DNA of 64,000 nucleotides from Saprospiraceae bacterium (GCA_019638385.1 JAHBTW010000003.1:124001-188000), one strand, 5' to 3'. Positions 19,322 through 28,793 are shown, numbered from the stretch's first letter. Program-made: numbers and translations. The notes: generated from the letters alone by a model not told the origin.

Positions 19322-19738
19322 TTTCTAAAGTGTTTAAAATGAGAAAATTGATTATAAAAACCCCTTTTCTCCGCAGGGCATAGCGATGCCATGGGAAAGG
19401 AAAGAAAGTCCGAAACTAAATGGATTGGTAGGTAATTTTGCCTGTCAGCGGGGGGGAAGGACAGGCAAATGTATGCAATGTTATTTAAATGTCAATTTTT
19501 TGCACTTTTTTTTTTACCGGGCGCCTTTCGGGACAAGCATGCCGAACGGATCACACTACTGGACATTTTTTATTTCACGCAACGCCGCAACGCTCGCAAC
19601 GTTCAATTTTAGACTCTTTTCGGCCCAAAAACAGTCATCTTTGCAGTGCTGCGTAAGAAATTGTACAGTAGCATGCGCACGGCTACCGCACTATCCTGAA
19701 ATTGAAAATTGAGCATTGAAAATTTGGCATTAAATATT
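19322..19738. other. Gene-free AT-rich spacer
   Basis: This 417-bp spacer lies upstream of the minus-strand T9SS gene. It contains a long T run (around 19503-19513), a local repeat of gcaacg units (about 19577-19600) and a low-complexity block of attgaaaattgagcatt units (19699-19735). A 108-codon frame on the plus strand (19386-19712) has an atypical composition and no family resemblance, so I do not call it a gene. Confidence 0.55.
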
Positions 19739-20731
19739 TCAGCCTCCCTCCCAATACGATCTCAACTCTTCCAACATGCGCAAGCCGGAACCGGCGTACC
19801 GCCGCAGGGCGCGGGTGGATGCAGTCAGTGTCGGGTCAGAGCAAGCAGCGTTTTCCGGAAGCCGGCGCCAGGGCACATAGCGGCTCAGGGCAGCGCCGGG
19901 CAGCGTAGCGGGTTCCGGATCAGAGCCTATTATACCAATACCGAGTAAGCGGCCGGGCGGCTGCACAGCCAGGATCACATCGCCCGGACGCACGCGCAAG
20001 CAATAGGCAGAAAGCAGTCGTATGCCCCGGAGCGCAGCATTCTCCTGCATCCACTGCCGAAAAGCCGTTTCGTCCCAATATCGGTTTTGTTGCCAAAAGG
20101 CGCTCATTTCTGCTTTACACATCAATACATGTCGCTGTTGTTGCAGGCATTGTTTCCAAACGGCAGCGTGTGCGGGTGTAAAGGCGCTCGTCCATATCTT
20201 CGCCCCGGAAATGATTCTTTGCCGGAAATCGGAAAGCGACCACCACATCGGCTGGTGCAATTGCTGAAAAGAGGTGGACCGGGGAGACGTTTTTCGCAAA
20301 GCGGAGAGTGATTTGCATTGCATTTTCAAGCGTTCAAATTCGCTCAAAAACGACCGTGCAGCAGCCGGGTCTTCCTGTATCCATATATGGTCCCGATGCA
20401 TGGCGCGAGTCCAGTTGAACGAACCGGCGAGCACGCGCCGCTCATCGGCAACGGCAAACTTGTGATGCAGCAATTCCGGGCCGGTAAAACCGAGTATCTG
20501 AGCGCCGGCCTGTTCCAGTGCAAAAAAAACCAGGCCCTGCGGTTGGAAATTGACCTGATCGAAGTTGAGCAACAGGGTCAGTTCTACGCCGGCATGTATG
20601 CGCTCTTTCAGCGCCTGATATATTTCGGGATGGGTGAACCAACAGACGGCAATAGACTAACGCTTACGCGCCGAACGCACAAAGGTGATGACAGCCGAAT
20701 CGCATTGGGAAAAAGCAATAACAGGAGGCAT
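19739..20731 (-). pseudogene. Phospholipase D-like nuclease with C-terminal EVE/PUA-like region, interrupted by an in-frame TAG at codon 25
   Basis: Reading from the ATG at 20731 gives MPPVIAFSQCDSAVITFVRS..., then a TAG at 20659-20657 (codon 25), then an uninterrupted frame of 305 more codons. The sequence across the stop (SARKR*SIAVCWFTHPEIYQ) matches the PLD-family N-terminal beta-alpha unit, where a Leu is expected; TTG to TAG would explain it. The single HKD motif is intact: HHKFAVADERRVLAGSFNW. One HKD per chain implies a dimer, as in Nuc/BfiI-type nucleases. The last third has VRPGDVILAVQPPGRLLGIG and YVPWRRLPEN, resembling EVE/PUA-like base-reading domains. No good internal start exists after the stop, so the gene is broken or the base call is wrong. 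Confidence 0.72.
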
Positions 20732-20769
20732 AGGGCGTGAACGGGGGGAAGGTGTGATGTAACCGGGAG

Positions 20770-20834
20770 AAAAAAGGGCTGCAAGCCGCAAGTTAATCGC
20801 GGAGGATTTCCGCAGTAAACTTACAGCTTGCAGC
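20770..20834 (-). terminator. Rho-independent terminator-like hairpin after the T9SS gene
   Basis: On the minus strand a GCTGCAAGC / GCTTGCAGC outer stem (20834-20826 and 20786-20778) encloses an inner GCGGA/TCCGC stem. The outer stem is followed by CC and T6. It lies just downstream of the stop at 20860. The sequence also resembles dispersed intergenic hairpins common in this phylum. Confidence 0.65.
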
Positions 20835-20859
20835 TTATGGCTTGAAGCCGAAAAGTAGC

Positions 20860-23169
20860 TTAACGATTAATAACCACCGGACGCACATTGGCGCCGTTCG
20901 GCGTGCTCAGGCGCACATAGTAGGTACCTGCAGGCAGGCTGTGAACGGGCAGGGAGATAATTTCCCGGCTCACGTTTTCAAACTTGCGCTGGGCTACCGT
21001 TCTGCCCTGTGAATCGAACAGCATGAGGTGAACGTCTTGCGTGCCCTCCAGATTCAGGCGCAGGTTCACCACTTCTGAAGCCGGGTTGGGGAAAACTTCG
21101 AGGAAGTTTTCTTCCACCACTTCGTTGGTGTTGCTGATCATAAACGCCGGGCCGGACAGGTCCGGGTTGTCGCCGATAGACATGCGGATTTGCGGCGTGA
21201 TGCCGTAGCCGAATGCCACCGTGCTGAACGCCGGATTGGAGTTGGCCCCCACTACTAATGCGGTATGGAAACGCTCCACATTGAGCGAGTCGGTAAAGTA
21301 ATTCATAGCGCCGTAGTTGAGTACCCCGTTACCTCCGATAAAGAAGCTCACGGCATCGTCGGTGATGTACTGTACAGCCATGATGTAGTGAATACCGTCT
21401 TCGAGTGCAATCGGGTTTTCATCCAAATCAATCGGAATGGTAACGATACCGCTGGCCTCTTCACCGGTGAACGTGTAGGAGTTAAACGCAATCGGTCCTC
21501 CACCGTATTCATCCGGATCGGCCAGATTGTTGTCATTCGCGTCGCCCCCCCAACGATACAGCAGTGTGGTGACGGAACGCCCCACCAGCGTGGTTGTAGC
21601 GCCTACGCCGAAGGATACATAACGCGCATAAAGCCCGTCCCCGTTGGGCACATAAAAGATGTTGCCGTAGGTAAAGCTCGGCTCGGCAGCCGGTGCAATG
21701 GTACGTGTGCGGGCGCCCTCTTTGGCAAACAAGGAGTCCGTTACTACGAAGTTCCACTCAATTACGTTATTGGAAGGGAACAAATCCGTAGAATCCAATG
21801 TAATCTCGTATCTGCCGGTATAGGCGCCGATTCCCAAATCGGAACCGGCCAGGCGAGCGGGGAAGACGTAATTTTCAACGCGCAGACCTGCCGGTACATC
21901 GCCATAATCCATCGTGTCGTCATAAATCACATCGCTCGTTGCGGCATTCGAAATTTGGAGATTCAACTGCACGTTGGTAGCGGTGCGGCCTCCGATGTTT
22001 TCGATGTCGGCGCCAAACAGGTATTCATCCAACTGGCTGACCGGCGTGGCAAAGTTCGGCATGATGGAGAAGAAGTCATTGTTGACTTGCACGTCATAGC
22101 GAGGTTGCTCGATGAGTGAAATGTCATCAATGGCCCAGTAGTAAAAGTCGGCCGACCAAATGAACTTGATGCGTACGCTGTCCTGCCCCTGAATGCCGGG
22201 TAAGGTGAATACGCGCTCTGTATTGAGCGGAGCGGCATTTACAGCCAGGCCGGGATTGGCGTTGATCACATCGCTCCAGGTATTACCGCCGTCCGTGCTG
22301 TAGGCGATTGTCGTGCGCGATGTAGTAGTGGGTGCATCAACGGATGGATTGAGGATACGAGTCAATTCATAAAAACGAACAGACAAGCCAAACTCCACAT
22401 CCGTCAGGTCAATCATCGGCGATATCAATTCAGTGGTATATTGCGGGTACGGTGGCGGCCCGGAAGGCACCCCGCCCGGCAAGCCGCCGGTTGTCAGGTA
22501 GTCGGCATTTACCACCATAGCGCCGTTGGATGCGGTAGCCGAGGTGATGGCCACGGTAGGACCGACCAAAGCGCCTGCGCCTACGTTTCCGTTGGGGGTC
22601 CACCACCAATAAGCGCCGCAGTTGCTGCGCTTGTCAAAGGTGAGTACCACGGTTCCGTCTGCGCTGGTAATGGTGAGCATAGCGCCGGCTGTCGCTACTG
22701 TCGGGGAGTTAAGACCCAGAAAGGTGGCGCCCCATGCGTCAAATGCAGCCTGTGAAATGCTCATGTCGGTGAAACGCGGCGTTTCCTGTGTGGCTGCATC
22801 GTAGAGGTTGTCTGATCCGTTCAACGGGATGGCTACTCCGTTGAGATTTGATCCCCATACGCCGTCCGTGAGGGTGTAACGGGCCTGCGCTTCGCCCCGG
22901 TTTGTTCCGTCGGAAAAGCGCACCGAGTACTCAATGTTTGTGTTGACAGATAGTTCTCCGGTCAAACCGGCAATGGGAGTGCCGTTCAAGGTAGCATTTT
23001 GCAACTCCCACCGGCCGATGGCGCCGCCGGTGAAGTTGCCGCACAGGGAACTTTTAACGGTCCATCCGTTGGAACCGCCGTTGAAATCTTCCGACCAGAC
23101 TACGTCTTGTGCTGAAAGGTACGAGGCTGCTGCAAGAGCAAGCACAACGAGAAGTATTCCTTTTTTCAT
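20860..23169 (-). CDS. Secreted T9SS type A cargo protein with choice-of-anchor-like domain
   Basis: 769 residues from the ATG at 23169 (MKKGILLVVLALAAASYLSA); an in-frame TTG two codons earlier is less likely. The signal peptide ends near LSAQ. A beta-rich N-terminal domain (about residues 25-350) carries WSEDFNGGSNGW and DSVRIKFIWSADFYYWAIDD, typical of MAM/jelly-roll-like anchor domains in secreted Bacteroidota proteins. A second beta-rich region covers about 360-670. The C-terminal 80 residues are a T9SS type A sorting domain (VFPNPASEVVNLRL, SLPAGTYYVRLS). No enzyme motif is visible. A surface or extracellular location is well supported; the function is unknown. Confidence 0.88.
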   Translation of the reverse strand: MKKGILLVVLALAAASYLSAQDVVWSEDFNGGSNGWTVKSSLCGNFTGGAIGRWELQNATLNGTPIAGLTGELSVNTNIEYSVRFSDGTNRGEAQARYTLTDGVWGSNLNGVAIPLNGSDNLYDAATQETPRFTDMSISQAAFDAWGATFLGLNSPTVATAGAMLTITSADGTVVLTFDKRSNCGAYWWWTPNGNVGAGALVGPTVAITSATASNGAMVVNADYLTTGGLPGGVPSGPPPYPQYTTELISPMIDLTDVEFGLSVRFYELTRILNPSVDAPTTTSRTTIAYSTDGGNTWSDVINANPGLAVNAAPLNTERVFTLPGIQGQDSVRIKFIWSADFYYWAIDDISLIEQPRYDVQVNNDFFSIMPNFATPVSQLDEYLFGADIENIGGRTATNVQLNLQISNAATSDVIYDDTMDYGDVPAGLRVENYVFPARLAGSDLGIGAYTGRYEITLDSTDLFPSNNVIEWNFVVTDSLFAKEGARTRTIAPAAEPSFTYGNIFYVPNGDGLYARYVSFGVGATTTLVGRSVTTLLYRWGGDANDNNLADPDEYGGGPIAFNSYTFTGEEASGIVTIPIDLDENPIALEDGIHYIMAVQYITDDAVSFFIGGNGVLNYGAMNYFTDSLNVERFHTALVVGANSNPAFSTVAFGYGITPQIRMSIGDNPDLSGPAFMISNTNEVVEENFLEVFPNPASEVVNLRLNLEGTQDVHLMLFDSQGRTVAQRKFENVSREIISLPVHSLPAGTYYVRLSTPNGANVRPVVINR

Positions 23170-23266
23170 AGGCAATCAATTGTTTGAAATGGTTAATTGC
23201 GCAAAGAAAAAAAGAAAGGCTCAAAGGAGGGCTATATGTGGAAAGAATAATTCGTCTCCCAAATTA

Positions 23267-23623
23267 CTATCCTGCAGAAAAAGAAGTTCCGCATCCGCAG
23301 GTTTCCTTGGCATTGGGGTTGTTGAAGGAGAAGCCGCGATTGCTCAAGCCTTCCACCCAATCAATTTCCATACCGAGCAAATAAATGGCGTGGGCCTTTT
23401 GCATCAGCACTTTAAGGCCGCTGATGTTAAAAAATTCATCGCCTTCTTTTACTTCGTCGAACCCCAAAATGTAGGTAAAGCCGGAGCAGCCGCCGCCTTT
23501 CACTCCGATACGGAGGCCGTAGTTGTCGGGGATATTCTGTGCTTCTTTTATTCGGTTGAGTTCCTGTATAGCGCCTTCCGTGAGGGTTACAGGCGCAGCG
23601 ATGGTTCCAGCAGTATGACTCAT
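23267..23623 (-). CDS. Iron-sulfur cluster carrier, IscA/ErpA/SufA family
   Basis: 118 residues. The three conserved cysteines are present: Cys46 in GGGCSGF, then Cys109 and Cys111 in the CGCG segment near the C-terminus. The domain spans VTLTEGAIQELNRIK to CGCGTSF. A-type carriers bind a 2Fe-2S or 4Fe-4S cluster as dimers and pass it to target proteins in the cytoplasm. A short poorly conserved N-terminal tail of about 10 residues precedes it. No suf or isc scaffold genes lie in this window, so which A-type subfamily it belongs to cannot be told from context. Confidence 0.94.
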   Translation of the reverse strand: MSHTAGTIAAPVTLTEGAIQELNRIKEAQNIPDNYGLRIGVKGGGCSGFTYILGFDEVKEGDEFFNISGLKVLMQKAHAIYLLGMEIDWVEGLSNRGFSFNNPNAKETCGCGTSFSAG

Positions 23624-23688
23624 ATCAGGTAATTGTTAAGCGACTTTAGGCAATAAACACAAAACAGGGAGCTTCGGTTTGGCCCGGA

Positions 23689-24516
23689 TTAAAACTTAGG
23701 GCAGCCGATGTTGCGGCCGGAGAGCCGGTCCGATCCTCTGAGCCGGAAAGAGAGCGTAGCGCCGATAACGTAGTACCAATCATTAAAATCGCCTCCACGC
23801 CGGTAGGTCACATCCTGAGGCTCTTTTATATTGGGGTTGCTGAGGCTTGCCGCAACGGTTCCATTGCCGGTCAGCACATCCAGATAGTTCACTTCGGCGC
23901 CGGTGATGTCATCCAGATTGTCGTTGAATATTTTTCGGGGGGCGAATTCCAAGCCGAGCGACCAAGCCTCTCTAAAGTTAAATTTAACGCCCACTCCAAA
24001 CGGTATGGCCACCTGAGTAAGCCGGTACGGCGCTTCATATCCGGCGAGGCCCTGCCCTTCGGTGCCGAGCGGCTGGAGGTCTATCCAGTTGTTGTCGTAT
24101 AGCGTTTGAGGATTAAAACGGTATATCGCTGCGCCGCCGAATATGTAGGGGGCGACAACCACCGCTGCCTGCCGTCCGCCAATTTGAACCGGACTGAACT
24201 CACCCATAAGTGCGAACTCGGTAATATTGGTGCGAAAATTGAGCATTCGTTCGGGATATGCCGAATTGGCGTCATCGCCCGTCACTTTTGCTTGTGTAAT
24301 GCCAAGCCGAATGGCGGTGGTTTTATGTACATTGAAGCGAGCGAATACACCGAACGCAGGACTGATCTCATTGAAATAAAACCCAAGCTCGCGAGGCGTA
24401 ATATCGCCGCTGTAAAAAGAAGCGCCGCCGAATAAACCGATTTCAGTGCTTTGCGCATGAAGTAGAGGGGGGGCAGCCAGAGAGAGAAAAGAAAAATAAA
24501 TAAGATACTTTTTCAT
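23689..24516 (-). CDS. DUF6089-like outer-membrane beta-barrel protein
   Basis: 275 residues. The signal peptide MKKYLIYFSFLSLAAPPLLHA is followed by alternating hydrophobic/polar strands. The opening EIGLFGGASFYSGDI and the segment FRTNITEFALMGEFSP are typical of the Bacteroidota DUF6089 barrel family, whose function is not known. The C-terminus carries a strand GDFNDWYYVIGATLSFRL suited to barrel closure. It sits in a minus-strand run with folE, fabD and the IscA gene, with gaps of 60-140 bp. Assignment as an outer-membrane barrel is good; any specific role is unknown. Confidence 0.8.
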   Translation of the reverse strand: MKKYLIYFSFLSLAAPPLLHAQSTEIGLFGGASFYSGDITPRELGFYFNEISPAFGVFARFNVHKTTAIRLGITQAKVTGDDANSAYPERMLNFRTNITEFALMGEFSPVQIGGRQAAVVVAPYIFGGAAIYRFNPQTLYDNNWIDLQPLGTEGQGLAGYEAPYRLTQVAIPFGVGVKFNFREAWSLGLEFAPRKIFNDNLDDITGAEVNYLDVLTGNGTVAASLSNPNIKEPQDVTYRRGGDFNDWYYVIGATLSFRLRGSDRLSGRNIGCPKF

Positions 24517-24657
24517 GGTGTCTTGTTAGGTCGTTATTGTTTTTGGGAACAGCCTTTCTATTCGTAGGAAAGGCATCCACACACAAACGCGGAATGACAA
24601 TCTTTTTATTTTCTTTCGCCCGTTAATTTTTCAAGGACGAACTTTCTGCCGGGCAAT

Positions 24658-25536
24658 TTACAGCGTCGAAGTGCTGAATCCCCGGTCCAATCGCTTCATC
24701 ATGCCCTGCAACACCCGCCCGGAACCTCCTGACTCTATCATTTCGGTGAAACCGTCGCGAATAAAATGTTGCATGGTTTGGGTCCAGCGCACCGGCGCGG
24801 TGAGCTGATTGATGAGGTTTTCTTTGATTCGGGCGGGGTCGGTTTCGGGCAGGGCATGCACATTTTGATACACCGGACAAACCGGCACACGGAAGGGCGT
24901 AGCGGCAATGGCGGCCTCCAATTCTTCCTGGGCCGGCTGCATGAGCGGCGAATGAAAAGCGCCCCCAACCGAGAGCATCGTAGCCTTTCCGCCCGCAGCA
25001 ATACACTGCTCTGCCGCCGCTTCCACACCCCGGCGGGTACCCGATATGACCAATTGGCCCGGACAATTATAGTTGGCCGGCACGACCACATCTTCCACTT
25101 GCGCACAGATTTCCTCCACCACATCGTCGGCCAGCCCCAGCACAGCAGCCATGGTGCCCTCCACCGCCTCGCAGGCTTTTTGCATGGCCAAAGCCCTTTG
25201 CTGTACCAACCGGAGACCGTCGGCAAAGGAAAGCGCGCCGCTTGCCGTGAGCGCCGAAAACTCGCCCAGCGAATGGCCTGCTACAGCATCGGGTTGAAAA
25301 GAATCACCGGCCAACAGCGCTTTTACTACGCCATGTACGAACAGTGCCGGTTGAGTGATCTTTGTTTGACGAAGGTCTTCTGCCGATCCTTCAAACATGA
25401 CATCGGAGAGCCGATAGCCCAGCACGTCGTTGGCTTGCTCCATGAGTGCACGGGCCGTTTCGGAACTTTCATACAAGTCTTTGCCCATGCCTTCAAATTG
25501 AGCGCCCTGGCCCGGAAAAACGTATGCTTTTTTCAT
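24658..25536 (-). CDS. fabD: Malonyl-CoA:ACP transacylase
   Basis: 292 residues. It loads malonyl groups from CoA onto acyl carrier protein for fatty-acid elongation. The start MKKAYVFPGQGAQFEGMGK is diagnostic. The nucleophile Ser89 lies in GHSLGEFSAL, preceded by TQPALFVH. The catalytic His lies in GGAFHSPLM and the conserved Gln in QLTAPVRWTQTM. Length is normal. The gene is 59 bp downstream of folE on the same strand. No other fab genes are adjacent, so it is separated from the usual fatty-acid cluster. Confidence 0.97.
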   Translation of the reverse strand: MKKAYVFPGQGAQFEGMGKDLYESSETARALMEQANDVLGYRLSDVMFEGSAEDLRQTKITQPALFVHGVVKALLAGDSFQPDAVAGHSLGEFSALTASGALSFADGLRLVQQRALAMQKACEAVEGTMAAVLGLADDVVEEICAQVEDVVVPANYNCPGQLVISGTRRGVEAAAEQCIAAGGKATMLSVGGAFHSPLMQPAQEELEAAIAATPFRVPVCPVYQNVHALPETDPARIKENLINQLTAPVRWTQTMQHFIRDGFTEMIESGGSGRVLQGMMKRLDRGFSTSTL

Positions 25537-25595
25537 TGTGCAACAGTTGATTCAAAAAAATATACCTTAAACGCATTGACACCCGGTGTGAGAGG

Positions 25596-26192
25596 TCAGT
25601 GCAGTTTTGTGCCAATTAAAGTCAGGAACTCCGTGCGGGTTTCCACCTGCTGAAAGGCGCCGGTAAATGCGGAGGTAGTGGTCAGCGAATTTTGCTTTTG
25701 CACCCCGCGCATCATCATGCACATGTGTTGCGCCTCAATAACAATGGCGACCCCTTGCGGATTGAGCGTTTTTTGCAGGCAGTGCAAAATCTGATCGGTG
25801 AGTCGCTCCTGCACCTGCAACCTACGCGCAAACACATCAATTACACGGGGTATTTTGCTCAGCCCCACGATGTAGCCGTTGGGAATATAGGCGACGTGCG
25901 CTTTCCCGAAAAAGGGTAGGAGATGATGCTCGCAAAGCGAATACAATTCAATGTCTTTGACGATGACCATCTCGCTGTAATCTTCCTTGAACATGGCCGA
26001 ACGCAATATCGCCTCCCCATCTTCCTCATACCCTTTGGTGAGGTATTGCATTGCTTTGGCGGCGCGCTCGGGCGTTTTCGACAACCCCTCTCTTTCGGGG
26101 TCTTCGTTCAGTCCGGTCAATATGATGTCGTAAGCCGCCATGAGTTTTTCGGTAACTGCGGGATCGAATTCAGGGCTTTCTTCGTGATCCAT
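25596..26192 (-). CDS. folE: GTP cyclohydrolase I
   Basis: 198 residues from the ATG at 26192 ([18 protein letters not shown]); the frame is open back to 26480 but the extension is not family-like. It converts GTP to dihydroneopterin triphosphate, the first step to folate or tetrahydrobiopterin. Zinc and active-site residues are visible in [18 protein letters not shown] and in [11 protein letters not shown], with [19 protein letters not shown] between. All are canonical for the FolE type I fold. It heads a minus-strand run with fabD downstream and is divergent from the histidine kinase gene. Confidence 0.97.
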   Translation of the reverse strand: MDHEESPEFDPAVTEKLMAAYDIILTGLNEDPEREGLSKTPERAAKAMQYLTKGYEEDGEAILRSAMFKEDYSEMVIVKDIELYSLCEHHLLPFFGKAHVAYIPNGYIVGLSKIPRVIDVFARRLQVQERLTDQILHCLQKTLNPQGVAIVIEAQHMCMMMRGVQKQNSLTTTSAFTGAFQQVETRTEFLTLIGTKLH

Positions 26193-26371
26193 AAGGCGTT
26201 GATTTTTTTGATGAAAATTTTTGGTGCGAATAACCCGGCAATTTACCGAACTTGACGCCGCGAAATTGGCAAAAGATAGGCACATTAGCGCATTCAAAGA
26301 CGCGAAATTGCAGAACAAGCGAAAAGCCGGGCGGTTCATGCCGCATAAAAGCCGCATTGGTCTAAAATCTT

Positions 26372-26401
26372 TTTGCCGCAACCTGAAGCGCATAACTTTT
26401 G
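26372..26401 (+). promoter_or_regulatory. Candidate promoter of the histidine kinase gene, nearly leaderless
   Basis: TTTG at 26372, 17 nt, then TAACTTTTG at 26393. The ATG at 26409 is only 7 bp further, so a transcript starting about 7 bp downstream of the -7 element would have almost no leader. Confidence 0.4.
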
Positions 26402-26408
26402 CACCTTT

Positions 26409-27464
26409 ATGAAACCGCCTGTCATCGTACGATTGAAATCCGGCCTGCTCCGGTTGCTGAACCGCTCTTCGAGCAGGCATATCTTATTTTGGCTTTTTGT
26501 CGCCATCCTGTTAACGCTCTTGGAGAGTACCCGTTCCGACTTCTGGTTTGCGTTTACCAATGAAGCGATCAATGCGACATTTTATGGGATCATTGTTTAT
26601 TTTAACTTCAAATACCTCATTCCCAATTATTTAACCCGGAACAAATTTCTCACCTACTCTATCCTCTTATTGCTCGCGGCCGTCATTATCACCCCCATAA
26701 AGGCTATTGTTTTTTACATCAAATTTGCCGATCACCCGCTTACCCGCAGTGAGCTTATAGAGAATCTCAACTGGTATTTTTTAGTGCATTTTTTTGTAGT
26801 GGGCGCCTCCTCCGTAGTAAAAATTGTAGCCGATTGGGCGAAACAACTCCGGGAGCGACAGGAATTGGAAAACCAAACGATGCAATCGGAATTGCGCTTC
26901 CTGAAGAGCCAGATCAACCCTCACTTCCTCTTCAATACCCTCAACAACCTGTATGCGCTGACGCTCAAAAAGTCGGACGATGCGCCCGAAATTGTCATCA
27001 AGCTATCGGAGATGATGCGGTACATGTTATACGATTGCAATGAAAAACGGGTACCTTTGAGTAAAGAGATCAGTTACATTCAAAACTATTTGGATTTGGA
27101 ACGGCTCCGGCAAAGCAAAAATGCCGATATCCGATTCGAGGTGTCCGGCGAAGTGTCCGATCAGCAAATATCACCGCTCATGTTCATTCCCTTTTTGGAA
27201 AACAGCTTCAAACACGGCCTGACCAATGCGCTGACGCAGGGCTTCGTACACATCAGCCTTTTAGTGGAACGGCAACACGTCTCCTTCTACATTGAAAATA
27301 CAAAACCCGAAACTACCCCCGTACAGGACAGAAAGCGCAGCGGAGGGATTGGGCTGGTGAATGTGCGCCGACGCCTGCAATTGCTGTATCCGGGAAAATA
27401 CGAACTCAATGTAAAGGACAACCCGAATACCTACGCGGTGTCGCTTGAAATGGATTTAATTTAA
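26409..27464 (+). CDS. LytS-family sensor histidine kinase
   Basis: 351 residues from the ATG at 26409. Four hydrophobic segments in the first 150 residues form the membrane sensor. The His_kinase (PF06580-type) domain has the phospho-acceptor His172 in [18 protein letters not shown], followed by [16 protein letters not shown] and [12 protein letters not shown]. The ATPase domain has an N-box in [12 protein letters not shown] and a G-box in [17 protein letters not shown]. It would autophosphorylate and pass phosphate to the response regulator 18 bp downstream. The signal is unknown; the sensor part has no recognised extracellular domain. Confidence 0.94.
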   Translation: MKPPVIVRLKSGLLRLLNRSSSRHILFWLFVAILLTLLESTRSDFWFAFTNEAINATFYGIIVYFNFKYLIPNYLTRNKFLTYSILLLLAAVIITPIKAIVFYIKFADHPLTRSELIENLNWYFLVHFFVVGASSVVKIVADWAKQLRERQELENQTMQSELRFLKSQINPHFLFNTLNNLYALTLKKSDDAPEIVIKLSEMMRYMLYDCNEKRVPLSKEISYIQNYLDLERLRQSKNADIRFEVSGEVSDQQISPLMFIPFLENSFKHGLTNALTQGFVHISLLVERQHVSFYIENTKPETTPVQDRKRSGGIGLVNVRRRLQLLYPGKYELNVKDNPNTYAVSLEMDLI

Positions 27465-27482
27465 CTCACAAAACCATAAGAC

Positions 27483-28214
27483 ATGATAAATGTAATTATT
27501 GTAGATGACGAGCCGCTGGCACAGGATGTACTCGAAACGTACATCAGCAAAGTGCCCGGATTGAATTTGGTTCAAAAGTGCAACAACGCTTTTGAGGCCA
27601 ATGAAGCGCTCAACAACAACAAGGTTGATCTGATGTTTTTAGACATCCAGATGCCGCAACTCACCGGTACCGACTTCCTCAAAACCCTTGCCGATCCGCC
27701 CTTGGTCATATTCACTACGGCTTATCCGAATTTTGCCGTAGAAGGCTTTGAGCTAAACGCCTTAGATTATCTGCTCAAGCCCATCTCATTAGAGCGGTTT
27801 ATGAAGGCCGTGAACAAGGCTTCCGAACAACTCTCGCTCCAGCAACGGGACAACCTGACGACTGCCGCCCCGGAAGAAGAGGTACATGACTTCATCTTCG
27901 TGAAAGCCGACAAAAAGCTCGTGAAAATCAACTTCGACGATGTGGTGTATATCGAAGGACTGAAAGATTACGTCATCATCAAACTCGAAGCGAGCCGGGT
28001 CATCACGCTGCAAACCATGAAAAGTTTGGAAGACAAATTGCCGGAGGCGAAATTCAAACGCATACACCGCTCCTTTATCGTCAACATGAGAAGGGTGAAC
28101 GCCATTGTGGGCAATATGGTGGAGGTGACGGAAAAGGGCATGGCCAAACACCTGCCCATCGGCAAAAACTACCGCGACGAGCTACTCGAACTCATCAACC
28201 AAAACAGGCTTTGA
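27483..28214 (+). CDS. LytTR-family response regulator
   Basis: 243 residues. The receiver domain has the acidic pocket in VDDEPLAQDVLE, phospho-acceptor Asp54 in LMFLDIQMPQLTG and the conserved Lys in LLKPISLERF. The LytTR DNA-binding domain covers about residues 137-240 (DFIFVKADKKLVKI, VVYIEGLKDYVII, FKRIHRSFIVN). It is paired with the LytS kinase upstream. Regulators of this type bind direct repeats upstream of a few target genes; no target is evident here, although the repeat-containing spacer immediately downstream is worth testing. A strong terminator follows 12 bp after the stop. Confidence 0.95.
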   Translation: MINVIIVDDEPLAQDVLETYISKVPGLNLVQKCNNAFEANEALNNNKVDLMFLDIQMPQLTGTDFLKTLADPPLVIFTTAYPNFAVEGFELNALDYLLKPISLERFMKAVNKASEQLSLQQRDNLTTAAPEEEVHDFIFVKADKKLVKINFDDVVYIEGLKDYVIIKLEASRVITLQTMKSLEDKLPEAKFKRIHRSFIVNMRRVNAIVGNMVEVTEKGMAKHLPIGKNYRDELLELINQNRL

Positions 28215-28226
28215 GTTGAAAAAGAA

Positions 28227-28263
28227 AAGGGTATAGCGCCGCCGATGCGCTATACCCTTCTTT
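28227..28263 (+). terminator. Rho-independent terminator after the LytS/LytTR operon
   Basis: Perfect 13-bp stem AAGGGTATAGCGC / GCGCTATACCCTT with a 7-nt loop, followed by CTTT. It lies 12 bp after the response regulator stop. Confidence 0.85.
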
Positions 28264-28299
28264 ACTCTATATATATCTTATAAAAAGAACGCAAGTAGA

Positions 28300-28530
28300 A
28301 CCGAATCGTCGCGGGAGAATAAAAAAGGTCGCATCATAAGATGCGACCGTACGATATTATAATCCCATGAACATATACAATTCGGAGGAAGCCAGGGCGG
28401 GAAGTCGCCCATGAGTCCCGGATTGAAATCAATCCGGGACTTCATGGCGGTGTATTTATAATCCCATGAACATATCCTGACTTCGGGTGGAGAAGTCCTT
28501 TGATTTCTCCGTCAAACACTGCTTTTCCCT
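28300..28530. other. Hairpin-rich non-coding block with a 20-nt direct repeat
   Basis: The 600-bp gap between the LytTR gene and the HhH protein has no supported ORF. It contains a perfect hairpin GGTCGCATC-ATAA-GATGCGACC (28327-28348). It also has a 17-bp stem with a single bulge around GTCCCGGATTG/CAATCCGGGAC (28409-28447) and a third hairpin based on GGAGAA/TTCTCC (about 28489-28510). The 20-mer ttataatcccatgaacatat occurs at 28357-28376 and again at 28456-28475, 99 nt apart, each time followed by a similar ttcgg-containing stretch. It could be a structured RNA, a duplicated regulatory element or a mobile repeat remnant. I do not recognise a known RNA family. Confidence 0.6.
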
Positions 28531-28757
28531 CTTCACGATACAAATATGCATCTACCGGCCTTGGGTAATCAAATACACTTTTGCAGAGTTGTGAAAAAAA
28601 TATGGCATTGAATAAAATGAAAATTTCTTTATTTTAAAGGCAGTAGCGTAAAAGGAAACAATCTATTCGTGAAAATTATAGCTCCATATTAATTGATTTT
28701 TTTCTGAAAAACTTTATCGTTTTTTGATTCCGGGTGAAATTTCGCATTACTTTTCCC

Positions 28758-28793
28758 TTTGTGGCAAACAGTTGCACCGGAATGCTATTTTTG
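28758..28793 (+). promoter_or_regulatory. Candidate promoter of the HhH outer-membrane protein gene
   Basis: A perfect -7 element TATTTTTG (28786-28793) lies 20 bp before the ATG at 28814. A TTTG lies 24 nt upstream of it, slightly long for the usual 19-21 nt spacing. Confidence 0.45.

Noticed and set aside
19386..19712. 108-codon plus-strand frame in the spacer
   Set aside because: Composition is unlike a protein (Phe/Cys/Asn patches from T runs and repeats) and no family is recognised.
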